A stretch of DNA of 64,000 nt from Nonlabens sp. Ci31 (GTDB lineage Bacteria > Bacteroidota > Bacteroidia > Flavobacteriales > Flavobacteriaceae). Shown here piece by piece: positions 28,564 to 36,740 of the stretch. Within the stretch, counting starts at the first letter, position 1; every line of letters begins with the position of its first letter. Location of the stretch: the NCBI RefSeq assembly GCF_012974865.1, contig NZ_CP043633.1:2477501-2541500 (forward strand). Direction: 5' to 3'. The notes below the pieces were generated by a model that saw only the letters and a program-made list of their open reading frames with translations, had not been told where the DNA came from and did not search any database. The translations under genes and the position numbers were made by a program.

Positions 28564-29211
28564 TTAAACTTCCATTCTCTTCAATTCATTGTAATTGCGT
28601 TTCAATTTGCGCAGTAAAATACCATAGATCAATTGATAGATCAAATACATAACCACACAAATAACCAAGAATACCACAAAGGAAGCTCCTAAGGCGATCA
28701 GGTAGAACGCCGTCTCATGCCCAGCCATTTTAGGAGTTGCTAAGAGTTTAGTTATATTGGGATCTTTAGGGATCACCATTACGGTAGCTATCATTCCTAC
28801 TGCCAATATATAAATCAAGTTGTACCAGATGTACCATTTCATGGTGCGACGCGTCTTGAGAATATTTTTCATAAGACTTCTTGTAGGTTGCGAGGTTGAA
28901 ATATTTTTATAATTCTGGTAGAAAAGGTATATGAATGTAAAAATAACTACATAATGCAATAGGGTAGAACCGTAATAAAAGGCTTCTCCCATCAGTCCTA
29001 TAACATCGATATTGCTATCCTGGTTATAAAAATGGGAGACTATTCCCAAAACTATAAACACGGCAAATTCTATCATGGCGATGATAAACAGCCATTTCAC
29101 TATTCCTGAAGATTTTCTTGCTAGCAATCCCGTGAGTTGATCTTTAGTAAATTGAGGCGAGTTATTAGTTTGTGACTGCCAGTTTTGTTTTAATATATCG
29201 AGTTGATCCAT
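28564..29211 (-). CDS. Four-helix membrane protein paired with ECF sigma factor
   Basis: The 215-residue protein has a short cytoplasmic N-terminal part (MDQLDILKQNWQSQ) and four predicted membrane segments, near residues 40-61, 82-100, 125-147 and 163-195. It starts 5 bases after the stop of the ECF sigma-factor gene. That position is typical of an anti-sigma or sensor partner, and the 'LKQxWQ' opening is seen in Bacteroidota proteins of this kind. No zinc anti-sigma motif (HxxxCxxC) is present, so the anti-sigma role is only an inference. Confidence 0.75.
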   Translation of the reverse strand: MDQLDILKQNWQSQTNNSPQFTKDQLTGLLARKSSGIVKWLFIIAMIEFAVFIVLGIVSHFYNQDSNIDVIGLMGEAFYYGSTLLHYVVIFTFIYLFYQNYKNISTSQPTRSLMKNILKTRRTMKWYIWYNLIYILAVGMIATVMVIPKDPNITKLLATPKMAGHETAFYLIALGASFVVFLVICVVMYLIYQLIYGILLRKLKRNYNELKRMEV

Positions 29212-29216
29212 GATTT

Positions 29217-29711
29217 TTATGGATTAATAATGTTAGTTAATTTTGTTTTTATCCTGTTCATCTTCACTCTAGCATTTACTTCAGAGATCCCCATGGTTTC
29301 GGCTATTTCTTTGTAATTTTTATCTTCAAGATATAAAAAAACCAATGCTTTTTCTATATCGTTTAATTGTTTTACGGCTCCGTAAAGCAATGTGAGCTGC
29401 TCCATTTGCTCGTCATCTTCCTGACGGTCTTCAATCTTAAATTGTACCGACTCATAATCTTGAGTTTTTACTCTTCTGGTAGATTTGCGATAGAGGGTAA
29501 TAGCCGTATTCAGAGCCACTCTATACATCCAAGTACTAAATTTAGAATCGCCTCTAAATTTGGGATACGCGCGCCATAATTGCACGGTTACTTCTTGAAA
29601 AAGGTCGTTATGTGCATGCTGATCATTAGTATACAGTCGGCATATTTTATGCACTATATTCTGATTCTCATCCAGTAGTTTTACAAATTCTTCTTCGAGT
29701 TTCTTACTCAC
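29217..29711 (-). CDS. ECF-type RNA polymerase sigma factor
   Basis: The 164-residue protein has sigma region 2 (about residues 14-75: AHNDLFQEVTVQLWRAYPKF and STWMYRVALNTAITLYRK) and region 4 (about 115-160: LNDIEKALVFLYLEDKNYKEIAETM, then SEVNARVKMNRI). Length and layout fit a sigma-70 group 4 (ECF) factor that recruits RNA polymerase to specific promoters. It forms an operon with the membrane protein 5 bases downstream and is divergent from the NDH-2-like gene, sharing the inverted motif in the intergenic region. Confidence 0.93.
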   Translation of the reverse strand: MSKKLEEEFVKLLDENQNIVHKICRLYTNDQHAHNDLFQEVTVQLWRAYPKFRGDSKFSTWMYRVALNTAITLYRKSTRRVKTQDYESVQFKIEDRQEDDEQMEQLTLLYGAVKQLNDIEKALVFLYLEDKNYKEIAETMGISEVNARVKMNRIKTKLTNIINP

Positions 29712-29794
29712 TTTTTGATGGTATGGTTGCTATATAAGTCATCTGTTTTTCAGAAACGTTACACTTCACTCGAAGGATTTAATATGACGATTAC

Positions 29795-29967
29795 TTTTAG
29801 GAGGTGAAATGTTTGTTCATCGCAAAAAAGCTATCAAAAGCAGCCCAAGGGAAACATGAAAATACTTCCAAAGAAAACCACGAAAAGAAATCATAAAAAA
29901 TCAAAACTCCAAGTTTTCTTCACAGTAAGAAAAGAATGTTAATGGCTCTATAAATCACCTCCTAAAA
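29795..29967. promoter_or_regulatory. Paired 13-bp inverted motif in the divergent sigma-factor/NDH-2 promoter region
   Basis: TTTTAGGAGGTGA (29795-29807) and its exact reverse complement TCACCTCCTAAAA (29955-29967) are 147 bases apart. The right copy ends 3 bases before the -7 box of the NDH-2-like gene. Each copy reads TCACCTCCTAAAA toward its own gene. This suggests a shared operator, or promoter elements for the same factor, perhaps the ECF sigma factor itself. Part of the word equals the 16S rRNA 3' tail, which could be coincidence. Confidence 0.55.
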
Positions 29968-29969
29968 AT

Positions 29970-29977
29970 TATATTTG
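29970..29977 (+). promoter_or_regulatory. -7 box of the NDH-2-like gene
   Basis: TATATTTG matches TAnnTTTG and lies 16 bases before the ATG at 29993. It overlaps the alternative TTG start at 29975, which argues against that start. Confidence 0.55.
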
Positions 29978-29992
29978 TTAAAAGACAATAAC

Positions 29993-31282
29993 ATGAATAT
30001 ACCACATTCAGATTTACCACGAGTCATTGTTGTGGGCGGCGGTTTCGGAGGTGTGACGCTTTCGCGAAAGCTAACCAAACAAAACTTTCAAGTTGTCCTT
30101 ATCGACCGTCATAATTACCACAACTTCCAGCCGTTGATGTATCAGGTGGCGACTAGTGGTCTGGAACCTGATTCTATAGCTTTCCCATTAAGAGGATTGG
30201 TAAATGATGGTACTAATTTTATATTTCGACTGGCTGAAGTAGAGTCCGTAGAGCCGGTCATGAAGACCCTTAAAACCTCTATAGGAGAGGTAACTTTTGA
30301 TTACCTAGTCATGGCGACAGGAACTAAAACCAATTTTTTTGGAAACAAAGAACTAGAAGAAACTTCTTTACCAATGAAAAGTGTTCCTCAGGCGCTCAAT
30401 ATAAGAAGTTACATGCTTCAAAATCTAGAGAAGGCAACCTTGACTAGCGATGCAGAAGAACAAAAGAAGCTGATGCGTATTGTGCTTTCTGGAGCTGGGC
30501 CTACTGGAGTGGAATTAGCAGGAGCCTTTGCCGAATTCAAAAAAGGAGTGCTCCCTAACGATTATCCAGACTTGAATCCAGATCATATGGAGATCCATTT
30601 GTTAGACGGCGCAAGTCGAGTGCTCGTAAGTATGAGTGAGAAAGCATCTCAAAAGGCCGAAAAATACTTAAAAGAACTAGGGGTAAACATTCATCTTAAC
30701 GTCATGGTTAAGAACTATAAAGAAGAAACCGTTTTAACCAACACAGATTTAAAAATTGAAGCACTCACATTTATATGGAGTGCGGGAGTTATTGGAAATC
30801 CTATAAATGGAATACGGGAGCAAAGTGTGGACCAAAAATCCCAACGTTTTCTGGTAGATCGCATGAATAGAGTAGAAGGTTATGAAAATATTTTTGCTAT
30901 AGGAGATATCGCCTTAATGAAAACACCTGCATATCCCGAGGGTCACCCTCAAGTGGCGCAACCTGCTATTCAACAAGGCAAGCTACTGCTCAAGAATTTT
31001 AAACGTTTACTTCTGGAGCAACCGCTAAAGGAATTTTCTTATTTTGACAAAGGCAGCATGGCTACCATAGGAAGAAACAAAGCAGTTGCAGATATCAAGT
31101 CGTTTACTTTAGGTGGTTTTCTAGCTTGGATAACTTGGCTGGGCGTACATCTGTATTTCTTAGTAGGAGTAAGGAACAGGTTAGTCGTATTTCTAAATTG
31201 GGTCTATAACTACTTCAATTTTGATAGAGCAGCGCGATTGATTATACGACCTTATCAAAAAAAAGAGGTTTCTGATAAATAG
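29993..31282 (+). CDS. NAD(P)/FAD-dependent oxidoreductase, type II NADH dehydrogenase-like
   Basis: The protein (429 aa from the ATG at 29993, MNIPHSDLPRVIVVGGGFGG) has an N-terminal FAD-binding Rossmann motif, GGGFGGVTLSRKL. A second nucleotide-binding motif, LSGAGPTGVELAGAFAEF, lies near residue 165, and the FAD motif VEGYENIFAIGDIALM lies near 293. A C-terminal hydrophobic segment (FLAWITWLGVHLYFLVGV) would let it attach to the inner membrane. This is the layout of NDH-2, which passes electrons from NADH to quinone without pumping protons. An exact GCTTTCGCGAAAGC copy encodes LSRK in the first Rossmann region. Confidence 0.9.
   Translation: MNIPHSDLPRVIVVGGGFGGVTLSRKLTKQNFQVVLIDRHNYHNFQPLMYQVATSGLEPDSIAFPLRGLVNDGTNFIFRLAEVESVEPVMKTLKTSIGEVTFDYLVMATGTKTNFFGNKELEETSLPMKSVPQALNIRSYMLQNLEKATLTSDAEEQKKLMRIVLSGAGPTGVELAGAFAEFKKGVLPNDYPDLNPDHMEIHLLDGASRVLVSMSEKASQKAEKYLKELGVNIHLNVMVKNYKEETVLTNTDLKIEALTFIWSAGVIGNPINGIREQSVDQKSQRFLVDRMNRVEGYENIFAIGDIALMKTPAYPEGHPQVAQPAIQQGKLLLKNFKRLLLEQPLKEFSYFDKGSMATIGRNKAVADIKSFTLGGFLAWITWLGVHLYFLVGVRNRLVVFLNWVYNYFNFDRAARLIIRPYQKKEVSDK
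30058..30071. repeat. Iterated palindrome, copy 6 (inside NDH-2-like gene)
   Basis: Exact GCTTTCGCGAAAGC, read as LSRK within GVTLSRKLTK. Confidence 0.9.
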
Positions 31283-31375
31283 AAATAATTTTATTAATAA
31301 AAGGAGCAGGCTAAACAATAAGCCTTGCAAGGTACAATTATGCCCTAAATAATACATAAATAAGCCTTCCTTTAG

Positions 31376-31383
31376 TACCTTTG
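31376..31383 (+). promoter_or_regulatory. -7 box upstream of lpdA
   Basis: TACCTTTG matches TAnnTTTG and ends 66 bases before the lpdA ATG, leaving an AT-rich leader of about 60 nt. Confidence 0.45.
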
Positions 31384-31449
31384 TATTATCAATTGGGCTT
31401 TATGTTTAATTGATTTTAAGACTTAATTATATAATAAAAACCAACTCTT

Positions 31450-32850
31450 ATGAGTAAGTATGATGTTGCAGTAATAGGTTCAGGACCTGGTGGCTATGTA
31501 GCCGCAATACGCTGTGCACAACTAGGCATGAAAACTGCCATTATAGAAAAATACAACACCTTAGGTGGGACTTGTCTCAATGTAGGATGTATTCCTTCCA
31601 AGGCACTTCTTGATTCTTCCCATCATTATGATGATGCTATAAAGCATTTTGAAGAACACGGTATTGAGATTCCGGGAGAGATAAAAATTAATTTTGAAAA
31701 AATGATTGCTCGCAAACAGCAAGTGGTAGATACTACATGCGATGGTGTGCAATATTTGATGAAAAAGAACGAGATCGATGTCTTTACAGGTATGGGGTCT
31801 TTTGTCGATGCTACCCATATTAAAATAGACGGGGAGAAATCAGAAACTATTGAAGCAATCAATACCATTATTGCAACTGGTTCAAAACCTGGAAGCCTTC
31901 CTTTTATAACTCTTGACAAAGAAAGAGTCATCACTTCTACAGAAGCATTATCCCTTAAAGAGATTCCTAAACACATGATCGTCGTCGGTGGCGGAGTGAT
32001 AGGTCTTGAGCTAGGCCAAGTATATAAAAGACTAGGAGCTGAGGTAACGGTTATTGAATATATGGACCGCATTACTCCAGTGATGGATAAGACCCTTTCT
32101 AAAGAATTGATGAAGGTTCTTAAAAAACAAAAAGTGAAATTCCACCTTTCTCACGCGGTAAATAAAGTAGAACGCAATGGAGATAAGGTTACTGTAACGG
32201 CCAAAAACAAAAAAGGAGAAGAAGTTAGCTTTGAAGGTGATTACTGCCTAGTTTCTGTTGGAAGACGTCCTTATACAGATAAACTAAATGCAACGGCAGC
32301 TGGTGTTAAGATCAATGAGCGAGGTCAGGTAGAAGTCAACGATCATATGCAAACTAATGTACCTAATATCTACGCGATAGGAGATGTAGTACGCGGTATC
32401 ATGCTAGCGCACAAAGCAGAGGAAGAAGGAGTTTTTGTTGCAGAAGTGATTGCTGGTCAAAAACCACATATCAATTACAACTTGATCCCTAACGTAATCT
32501 ATACCTGGCCAGAAGTAGCCAGTGTAGGTAAAACAGAAGAAGAATTAAAAGAAGCAGGAATAGAATTTAAAGCAGGATCCTTTCCTATGCGTGCCTTAGG
32601 AAGGTCACGTGCCTCTGGAGATATCGACGGATTAGTTAAAATTCTTGCAGATAAAACTACAGACGAGGTTTTAGGAGTACACATGATAGGAGCCAGAGCT
32701 GCCGATCTTATTGCTGAAGCTGTTACTGCTATGGAATTTAGAGCTAGTGCAGAAGATATTGCAAGAATGTCTCACGCGCACCCTACTTATGCAGAGGCTG
32801 TGAAAGAAGCAGCGCTTGCTGCAACTGGAGACAGAGCATTGCACGTGTAA
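31450..32850 (+). CDS. lpdA: Dihydrolipoyl dehydrogenase
   Basis: This flavoprotein is the E3 component that reoxidises dihydrolipoamide in pyruvate, 2-oxoglutarate and glycine-cleavage complexes. The 466-residue protein has the FAD motif GSGPGGYVAAIRCAQLG (about 10-26). The redox-active disulfide motif GGTCLNVGCIPSKALLDSS lies near residue 39, the NAD motif VVGGGVIGLELG near 180 and the FAD motif NIYAIGDVV near 309. The C-terminal catalytic dyad HAHPTYAEAVKEAA is near 440. It is monocistronic, followed by a good terminator. Confidence 0.97.
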   Translation: MSKYDVAVIGSGPGGYVAAIRCAQLGMKTAIIEKYNTLGGTCLNVGCIPSKALLDSSHHYDDAIKHFEEHGIEIPGEIKINFEKMIARKQQVVDTTCDGVQYLMKKNEIDVFTGMGSFVDATHIKIDGEKSETIEAINTIIATGSKPGSLPFITLDKERVITSTEALSLKEIPKHMIVVGGGVIGLELGQVYKRLGAEVTVIEYMDRITPVMDKTLSKELMKVLKKQKVKFHLSHAVNKVERNGDKVTVTAKNKKGEEVSFEGDYCLVSVGRRPYTDKLNATAAGVKINERGQVEVNDHMQTNVPNIYAIGDVVRGIMLAHKAEEEGVFVAEVIAGQKPHINYNLIPNVIYTWPEVASVGKTEEELKEAGIEFKAGSFPMRALGRSRASGDIDGLVKILADKTTDEVLGVHMIGARAADLIAEAVTAMEFRASAEDIARMSHAHPTYAEAVKEAALAATGDRALHV

Positions 32851-32872
32851 TATTCATTACATCATAATTTCT

Positions 32873-32904
32873 AAAGCCGATTCATTTATGAGTCGGCTTT
32901 TTTT
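32873..32904 (+). terminator. Rho-independent terminator after lpdA
   Basis: A 12-bp stem with one G:T pair (32873-32884 with 32889-32900), a TTTA loop and a T-run. It lies 23 bases after the lpdA stop. Confidence 0.85.
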
Positions 32905-33029
32905 ACATTATAAACGGATTTAACACCTGATTTACAATACTTTATAGTTGAAGTGTCTGCTTTTAACATTTAATTTAAAACCGATTTTAGTGGCAGTTAC
33001 GTAAGTAGTGCAACTAAATTATCAAAATA

Positions 33030-35279
33030 ATGCCTACTAATTTTTCTTATTCCGCTTTCGCGAAAGCGGTATTAACCATTGCTTTTTTCTTCTTTTCACC
33101 AATTCTTTTGGCTCATAGTATTTCTGGCTTTATAACAGATCCAAACGGGCAACCATTAAAAGACGTCTATGTGTTGCACATGGCTTCTGGTGATCATACC
33201 CATACCAACTCCAAAGGTTTTTTTGCCATCGATAACGCAGAAAAAGGTGAAGAGTTGAGGTTTTCTCATATAGGTTATGAAGCAGGTTCCTTTATTATTA
33301 CTAATGTTAAAGAGGTCTTACAAATTACGATGATTCCAGCATCCTTAGACTTGGACGCTATTACCATAACCAATGATGTAGAAACTCTTAACGTACTCGC
33401 AAACGTCGATTTGCAAATAAACCCGGTAAGCTCTTCTCAAGAACTCCTGAGAACAGTTCCAGGACTTTTTATAGGTCAGCATGCCGGAGGAGGAAAAGCA
33501 GAACAAATTTTCCTTAGAGGTTTTGATATTGATCACGGTACAGATGTCGCGATCAACGTGGATGGAATGCCAGTAAATATGGTCTCTCATGCACATGGCC
33601 AGGGCTATGCAGATCTTCATTTTCTGATTCCTGAAACCGTAAACAACATATCTTACGGGATAGGAAGTTATGATGAAAGTGTAGGGAACTTTGCCACTGC
33701 TGGACATGTAGATTTTCGAACTAAAAGCTACCTTGACGAAAACAAAATAGGAGTAGAGATAGGCGATTTTAATCACCAACGTTATTTAGGAATGGTACAA
33801 TTAGTAGATAACTCTCATACTACGGCATATATAGCGACAGAATATTTAACCTTTGATGGCGCCTTTGACAGTCCGCAAAATTTTGATCGCGTCAATCTTT
33901 TTGGAAAATTACACCATACTTCAAATAACGGTAATTTATTAAGCCTGAGTCTTTCTCATTTTGACAGTGAATGGGACGCTAGTGGTCAGATTCCGCAGCG
34001 TGCTGTAGATAGTGGTTTGATCAATCGTTTTGGAGCGATAGATGACACAGAAGGGGGGGCTACTTCTAGAACTAATATCATTCTTAATTACGATATGGAC
34101 TTGAGCGATAACGAGCAATTGCAAACGACCGTATTTTATTCCCATTATGACTTTTTACTTTATTCTAATTTCACCTTCTTTTTAGAAGATCCTATTAATG
34201 GAGACCAAATCAAACAACAAGAATCCAGAAACCTTGCAGGCTTTAAGGTTGCTTACGATTATAAAACTCAACTGAGAAATAATAGGCTAGATCTAAAAGC
34301 TGGACTGGGATGGAGAAACGATAGAACAGATGCTTCTGGTTTATCACGAACCTTAAATAGAAGAGAAACTCTAGAGAACATTCAGCTGGGAGATATCAAT
34401 GAGACCAACTCCTCTTTATTTGTCGGAGCAGAATTATATATAGACCATCTTTTGATCGATGCGGGCCTGAGATTGGAGCGATTCAAGTTCAACTATAAAG
34501 ACGCGCTGGAAGCAATCTATAGCACGCAGTCTCAAACAGCAAATGCGCTCCTTCCTAAATTGAATTTCAACTATGAGGTGAACGATAATGTAAAGGTATA
34601 CCTGCGTAATGGTATAGGTTTGCACAGCAATGATACAAGAGTTGTTCTAGAGAATGGAGCTGAGGATATCTTACCTAAGTCTTATGGGTCTGATCTTGGA
34701 ACTATCTGGAAAGCAAGCGACAATCTTATTATCAATGGAGCACTTTGGTATTTGTTCTTAGAACAAGAATTTGTTTATGTAGGAGATGCAGGAATTGTAG
34801 AACCTAGTGGAGAAACACAACGGAATGGTTTTGATCTTGGTTTTAAATACCAATTGTCTGATTATGTGTTTTTAGATAGCAATTTGAATTATGCACATGC
34901 CAGAGCTATTAACGAGCCAGATGCTGCTAATTACATACCCTTAGCACCAGAGTTGACCTCTACCGGAGGAATAAGCTTAAAAGATTATAAGAGGTTCAAT
35001 GCGGGATTGCGTTACCGTTACATAGGAGATCGAGCAGCAAATGAGGATAACAGTATTGTAGCAGAAGGCTACTTTGTTGCAGATCTCAATGTGAACTATG
35101 ATATGACTGAAAGCTTAAGATTGGGAATGGCGGTACAAAACCTGTTTAACCTGGCATGGAATGAAACCCAATTTGCTACAGAATCCAGACTGGCTAATGA
35201 AACACAATCTGTAGAAGAAATTCATTTTACTCCTGGAACACCATTGTTTATACGCGGTAGTATTCAGTATACGTTTTAG
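33030..35279 (+). CDS. TonB-dependent outer-membrane receptor
   Basis: The 749-residue receptor has an N-terminal signal region (MPTNFSYSAFAKAVLTIAFF) and a carboxypeptidase-regulatory-like domain (about residues 30-105, ISGFITDPNGQPLKDVYV). The plug domain follows (about 115-235, including ELLRTVPGLFIGQHAGG and FLRGFDIDHGTDVAINVDGM), and then the barrel to an aromatic C-terminus (RGSIQYTF). The histidine-rich plug stretch SHAHGQGYADLHF could suggest a metal substrate, but the ligand is unknown. The palindrome copy 7 encodes AFAKA in the signal region. The gene stands alone, without an adjacent SusD-like gene. Confidence 0.92.
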   Translation: MPTNFSYSAFAKAVLTIAFFFFSPILLAHSISGFITDPNGQPLKDVYVLHMASGDHTHTNSKGFFAIDNAEKGEELRFSHIGYEAGSFIITNVKEVLQITMIPASLDLDAITITNDVETLNVLANVDLQINPVSSSQELLRTVPGLFIGQHAGGGKAEQIFLRGFDIDHGTDVAINVDGMPVNMVSHAHGQGYADLHFLIPETVNNISYGIGSYDESVGNFATAGHVDFRTKSYLDENKIGVEIGDFNHQRYLGMVQLVDNSHTTAYIATEYLTFDGAFDSPQNFDRVNLFGKLHHTSNNGNLLSLSLSHFDSEWDASGQIPQRAVDSGLINRFGAIDDTEGGATSRTNIILNYDMDLSDNEQLQTTVFYSHYDFLLYSNFTFFLEDPINGDQIKQQESRNLAGFKVAYDYKTQLRNNRLDLKAGLGWRNDRTDASGLSRTLNRRETLENIQLGDINETNSSLFVGAELYIDHLLIDAGLRLERFKFNYKDALEAIYSTQSQTANALLPKLNFNYEVNDNVKVYLRNGIGLHSNDTRVVLENGAEDILPKSYGSDLGTIWKASDNLIINGALWYLFLEQEFVYVGDAGIVEPSGETQRNGFDLGFKYQLSDYVFLDSNLNYAHARAINEPDAANYIPLAPELTSTGGISLKDYKRFNAGLRYRYIGDRAANEDNSIVAEGYFVADLNVNYDMTESLRLGMAVQNLFNLAWNETQFATESRLANETQSVEEIHFTPGTPLFIRGSIQYTF
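33054..33067. repeat. Iterated palindrome, copy 7 (signal peptide of TonB receptor)
   Basis: Exact GCTTTCGCGAAAGC, read as AFAKA near the N-terminus. Confidence 0.9.
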
Positions 35280-35380
35280 GAAATAGTAGGATAAGACTCA
35301 TAAACAGAATTGATCTAGAATATAATAACACTAATATTGGGCATGTCAAATCAAACAAATATTTATTAAAGATTAACTCA

Positions 35381-35407
35381 TTGCTTTACATTCAAATCTT
35401 ACCTTTG
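35381..35407 (+). promoter_or_regulatory. Promoter of pabB, very short leader
   Basis: TTG (35381-35383), a 16-bp spacer and TACCTTTG (35400-35407) fit the Bacteroidota promoter pattern. The ATG is only 7 bases after the box, so the transcript may be leaderless or nearly so. Confidence 0.6.
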
Positions 35408-35414
35408 TTTTACA

Positions 35415-36731
35415 ATGAAGCAAAGAGAGACTCATACTTTTAAGTCAGCTAATTCTGCAGGTTTTAAGAAGAAATTACTGTCGTTTTATGATGCTGAAAA
35501 CCATCTGGTATACTTAGAGAGCAATCATGGTAGTTTAAAATATGATTCTTATGCTACGTTAATAGGAGTAGGGGCTATAGATCGTATAACATGTAAAAGT
35601 GGTACTGCACTAGAAGAGTTGGACGCCTTTAGAACAGCAAACCAAGACTGGATGTTTGGCTTTTTAGGTTACGATCTTAAGAATGAATTGGAAAACTTAG
35701 AGAGCACACATCAGGATCTCTTAGATTTCCCTGATTTATGCTTTTTTGTTCCAGAGTTGGTTTTTGAAATTTCAGATAAAGAAGTAAAGCTTTATTCCTT
35801 TATCACTTCACAGAAAGCAGCTGAAAAGCTAATTCAAAAAATACAAGATCATTCTTTTTCTGATCCAAAAATACGTTCTCAAAAGGGGATCCTAAAAGCC
35901 AAAGACTCTAAAGAAGCCTACCTAGAAAAAGCCCAAAAATTCCTCAATCATATTCATAGAGGCGATATTTATGAAGCTAATTTTTGCACACAATTTTATG
36001 CTCAAGATGTCGCGTTAGATACACAAAAGGCTTTTTATGATTTGAACAGCATTAGTGAGCCGCCATTTGCTGTTTATGCCAGATTTGGTTCTTATTATGC
36101 CATTAGTGCCAGTCCAGAGCGTTATTTAAAAAAGACTGGAAACCAGTTGATATCCCAGCCTATCAAAGGCACTGCAAAAAGATCTACTGACTTAGCAGAA
36201 GATGAATCCCTTAAAGAGCTGCTTTTTAACGACCCTAAAGAACGATCTGAAAATGTGATGATCGTTGACTTAGTGAGAAATGACCTTTCTAAAACAGCGG
36301 TAAAAGGAAGTGTTGCAGTGGCGGAACTTTTCGGAATCTATACCTTTAAGCAAGTACACCAAATGATCAGCACAGTAATGGCAGAGCTGGATCAAAAATA
36401 TTCAGCTATAGATGCGATCAAGACCACTTTTCCTATGGGAAGCATGACAGGAGCACCTAAGATAAGTGCTATGGAAATCATTGAAGAAAACGAATCTTTT
36501 AAAAGAGGTTTATACAGTGGGGCGATAGGTTATTTCACTCCAGAAAATGACTTTGATTTTAATGTAGTCATACGTACAATATTGTATAATGAAAAAAGGA
36601 ACGCTCTTTCTTTTTCGGTTGGTAGTGCTATCACCGCAGCTGCCATTCCAGAAAAAGAATATGAGGAGTGTTTTCTTAAAGCGCGAGCATTAATTGAAGT
36701 ACTTGCACTCCAAGGCATTTGCTTTGATTAA
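35415..36731 (+). CDS. pabB: Aminodeoxychorismate synthase component I (PabB-like)
   Basis: PabB converts chorismate to 4-amino-4-deoxychorismate for folate synthesis. The 438-residue chorismate-binding protein contains the PIKGT motif (about residue 253), whose Lys distinguishes PabB from TrpE, which usually has an alanine there. It also has NVMIVDLVRNDLSK (about 279), MGSMTGAPKISAMEIIEE (about 341) and YSGAIGYF. A TrpE-like anthranilate synthase or isochorismate synthase is less likely because of the PIKGT lysine. No amidotransferase partner is adjacent. The tilS promoter box overlaps its stop codon. Confidence 0.88.
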   Translation: MKQRETHTFKSANSAGFKKKLLSFYDAENHLVYLESNHGSLKYDSYATLIGVGAIDRITCKSGTALEELDAFRTANQDWMFGFLGYDLKNELENLESTHQDLLDFPDLCFFVPELVFEISDKEVKLYSFITSQKAAEKLIQKIQDHSFSDPKIRSQKGILKAKDSKEAYLEKAQKFLNHIHRGDIYEANFCTQFYAQDVALDTQKAFYDLNSISEPPFAVYARFGSYYAISASPERYLKKTGNQLISQPIKGTAKRSTDLAEDESLKELLFNDPKERSENVMIVDLVRNDLSKTAVKGSVAVAELFGIYTFKQVHQMISTVMAELDQKYSAIDAIKTTFPMGSMTGAPKISAMEIIEENESFKRGLYSGAIGYFTPENDFDFNVVIRTILYNEKRNALSFSVGSAITAAAIPEKEYEECFLKARALIEVLALQGICFD

Positions 36732-36736
36732 ATTTG
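36729..36736 (+). promoter_or_regulatory. -7 box overlapping the pabB stop, immediately before tilS
   Basis: TAAATTTG matches TAnnTTTG. Its first three bases are the pabB stop codon, and it ends 4 bases before the tilS ATG. If used, it would give a leaderless tilS transcript. Co-transcription from pabB is the alternative. Confidence 0.4.
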
Positions 36737-36740
36737 TCCT

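Noticed and set aside
29795..29807. Shine-Dalgarno plus a 16-codon leader peptide
   Set aside because: AGGAGGTGA is followed by ATG and a 16-codon frame, but strong Shine-Dalgarno use is rare in this group and the same word occurs inverted 147 bases away without an ATG. A regulatory motif is the simpler reading.
29795..29967. Fragment of 16S rRNA
   Set aside because: Only the short TCACCTCCT word matches the 16S 3' tail; the flanking bases do not continue the match.
29975..29992. TTG start for the NDH-2-like gene
   Set aside because: It overlaps the TATATTTG promoter box; the ATG at 29993 fits the family start.
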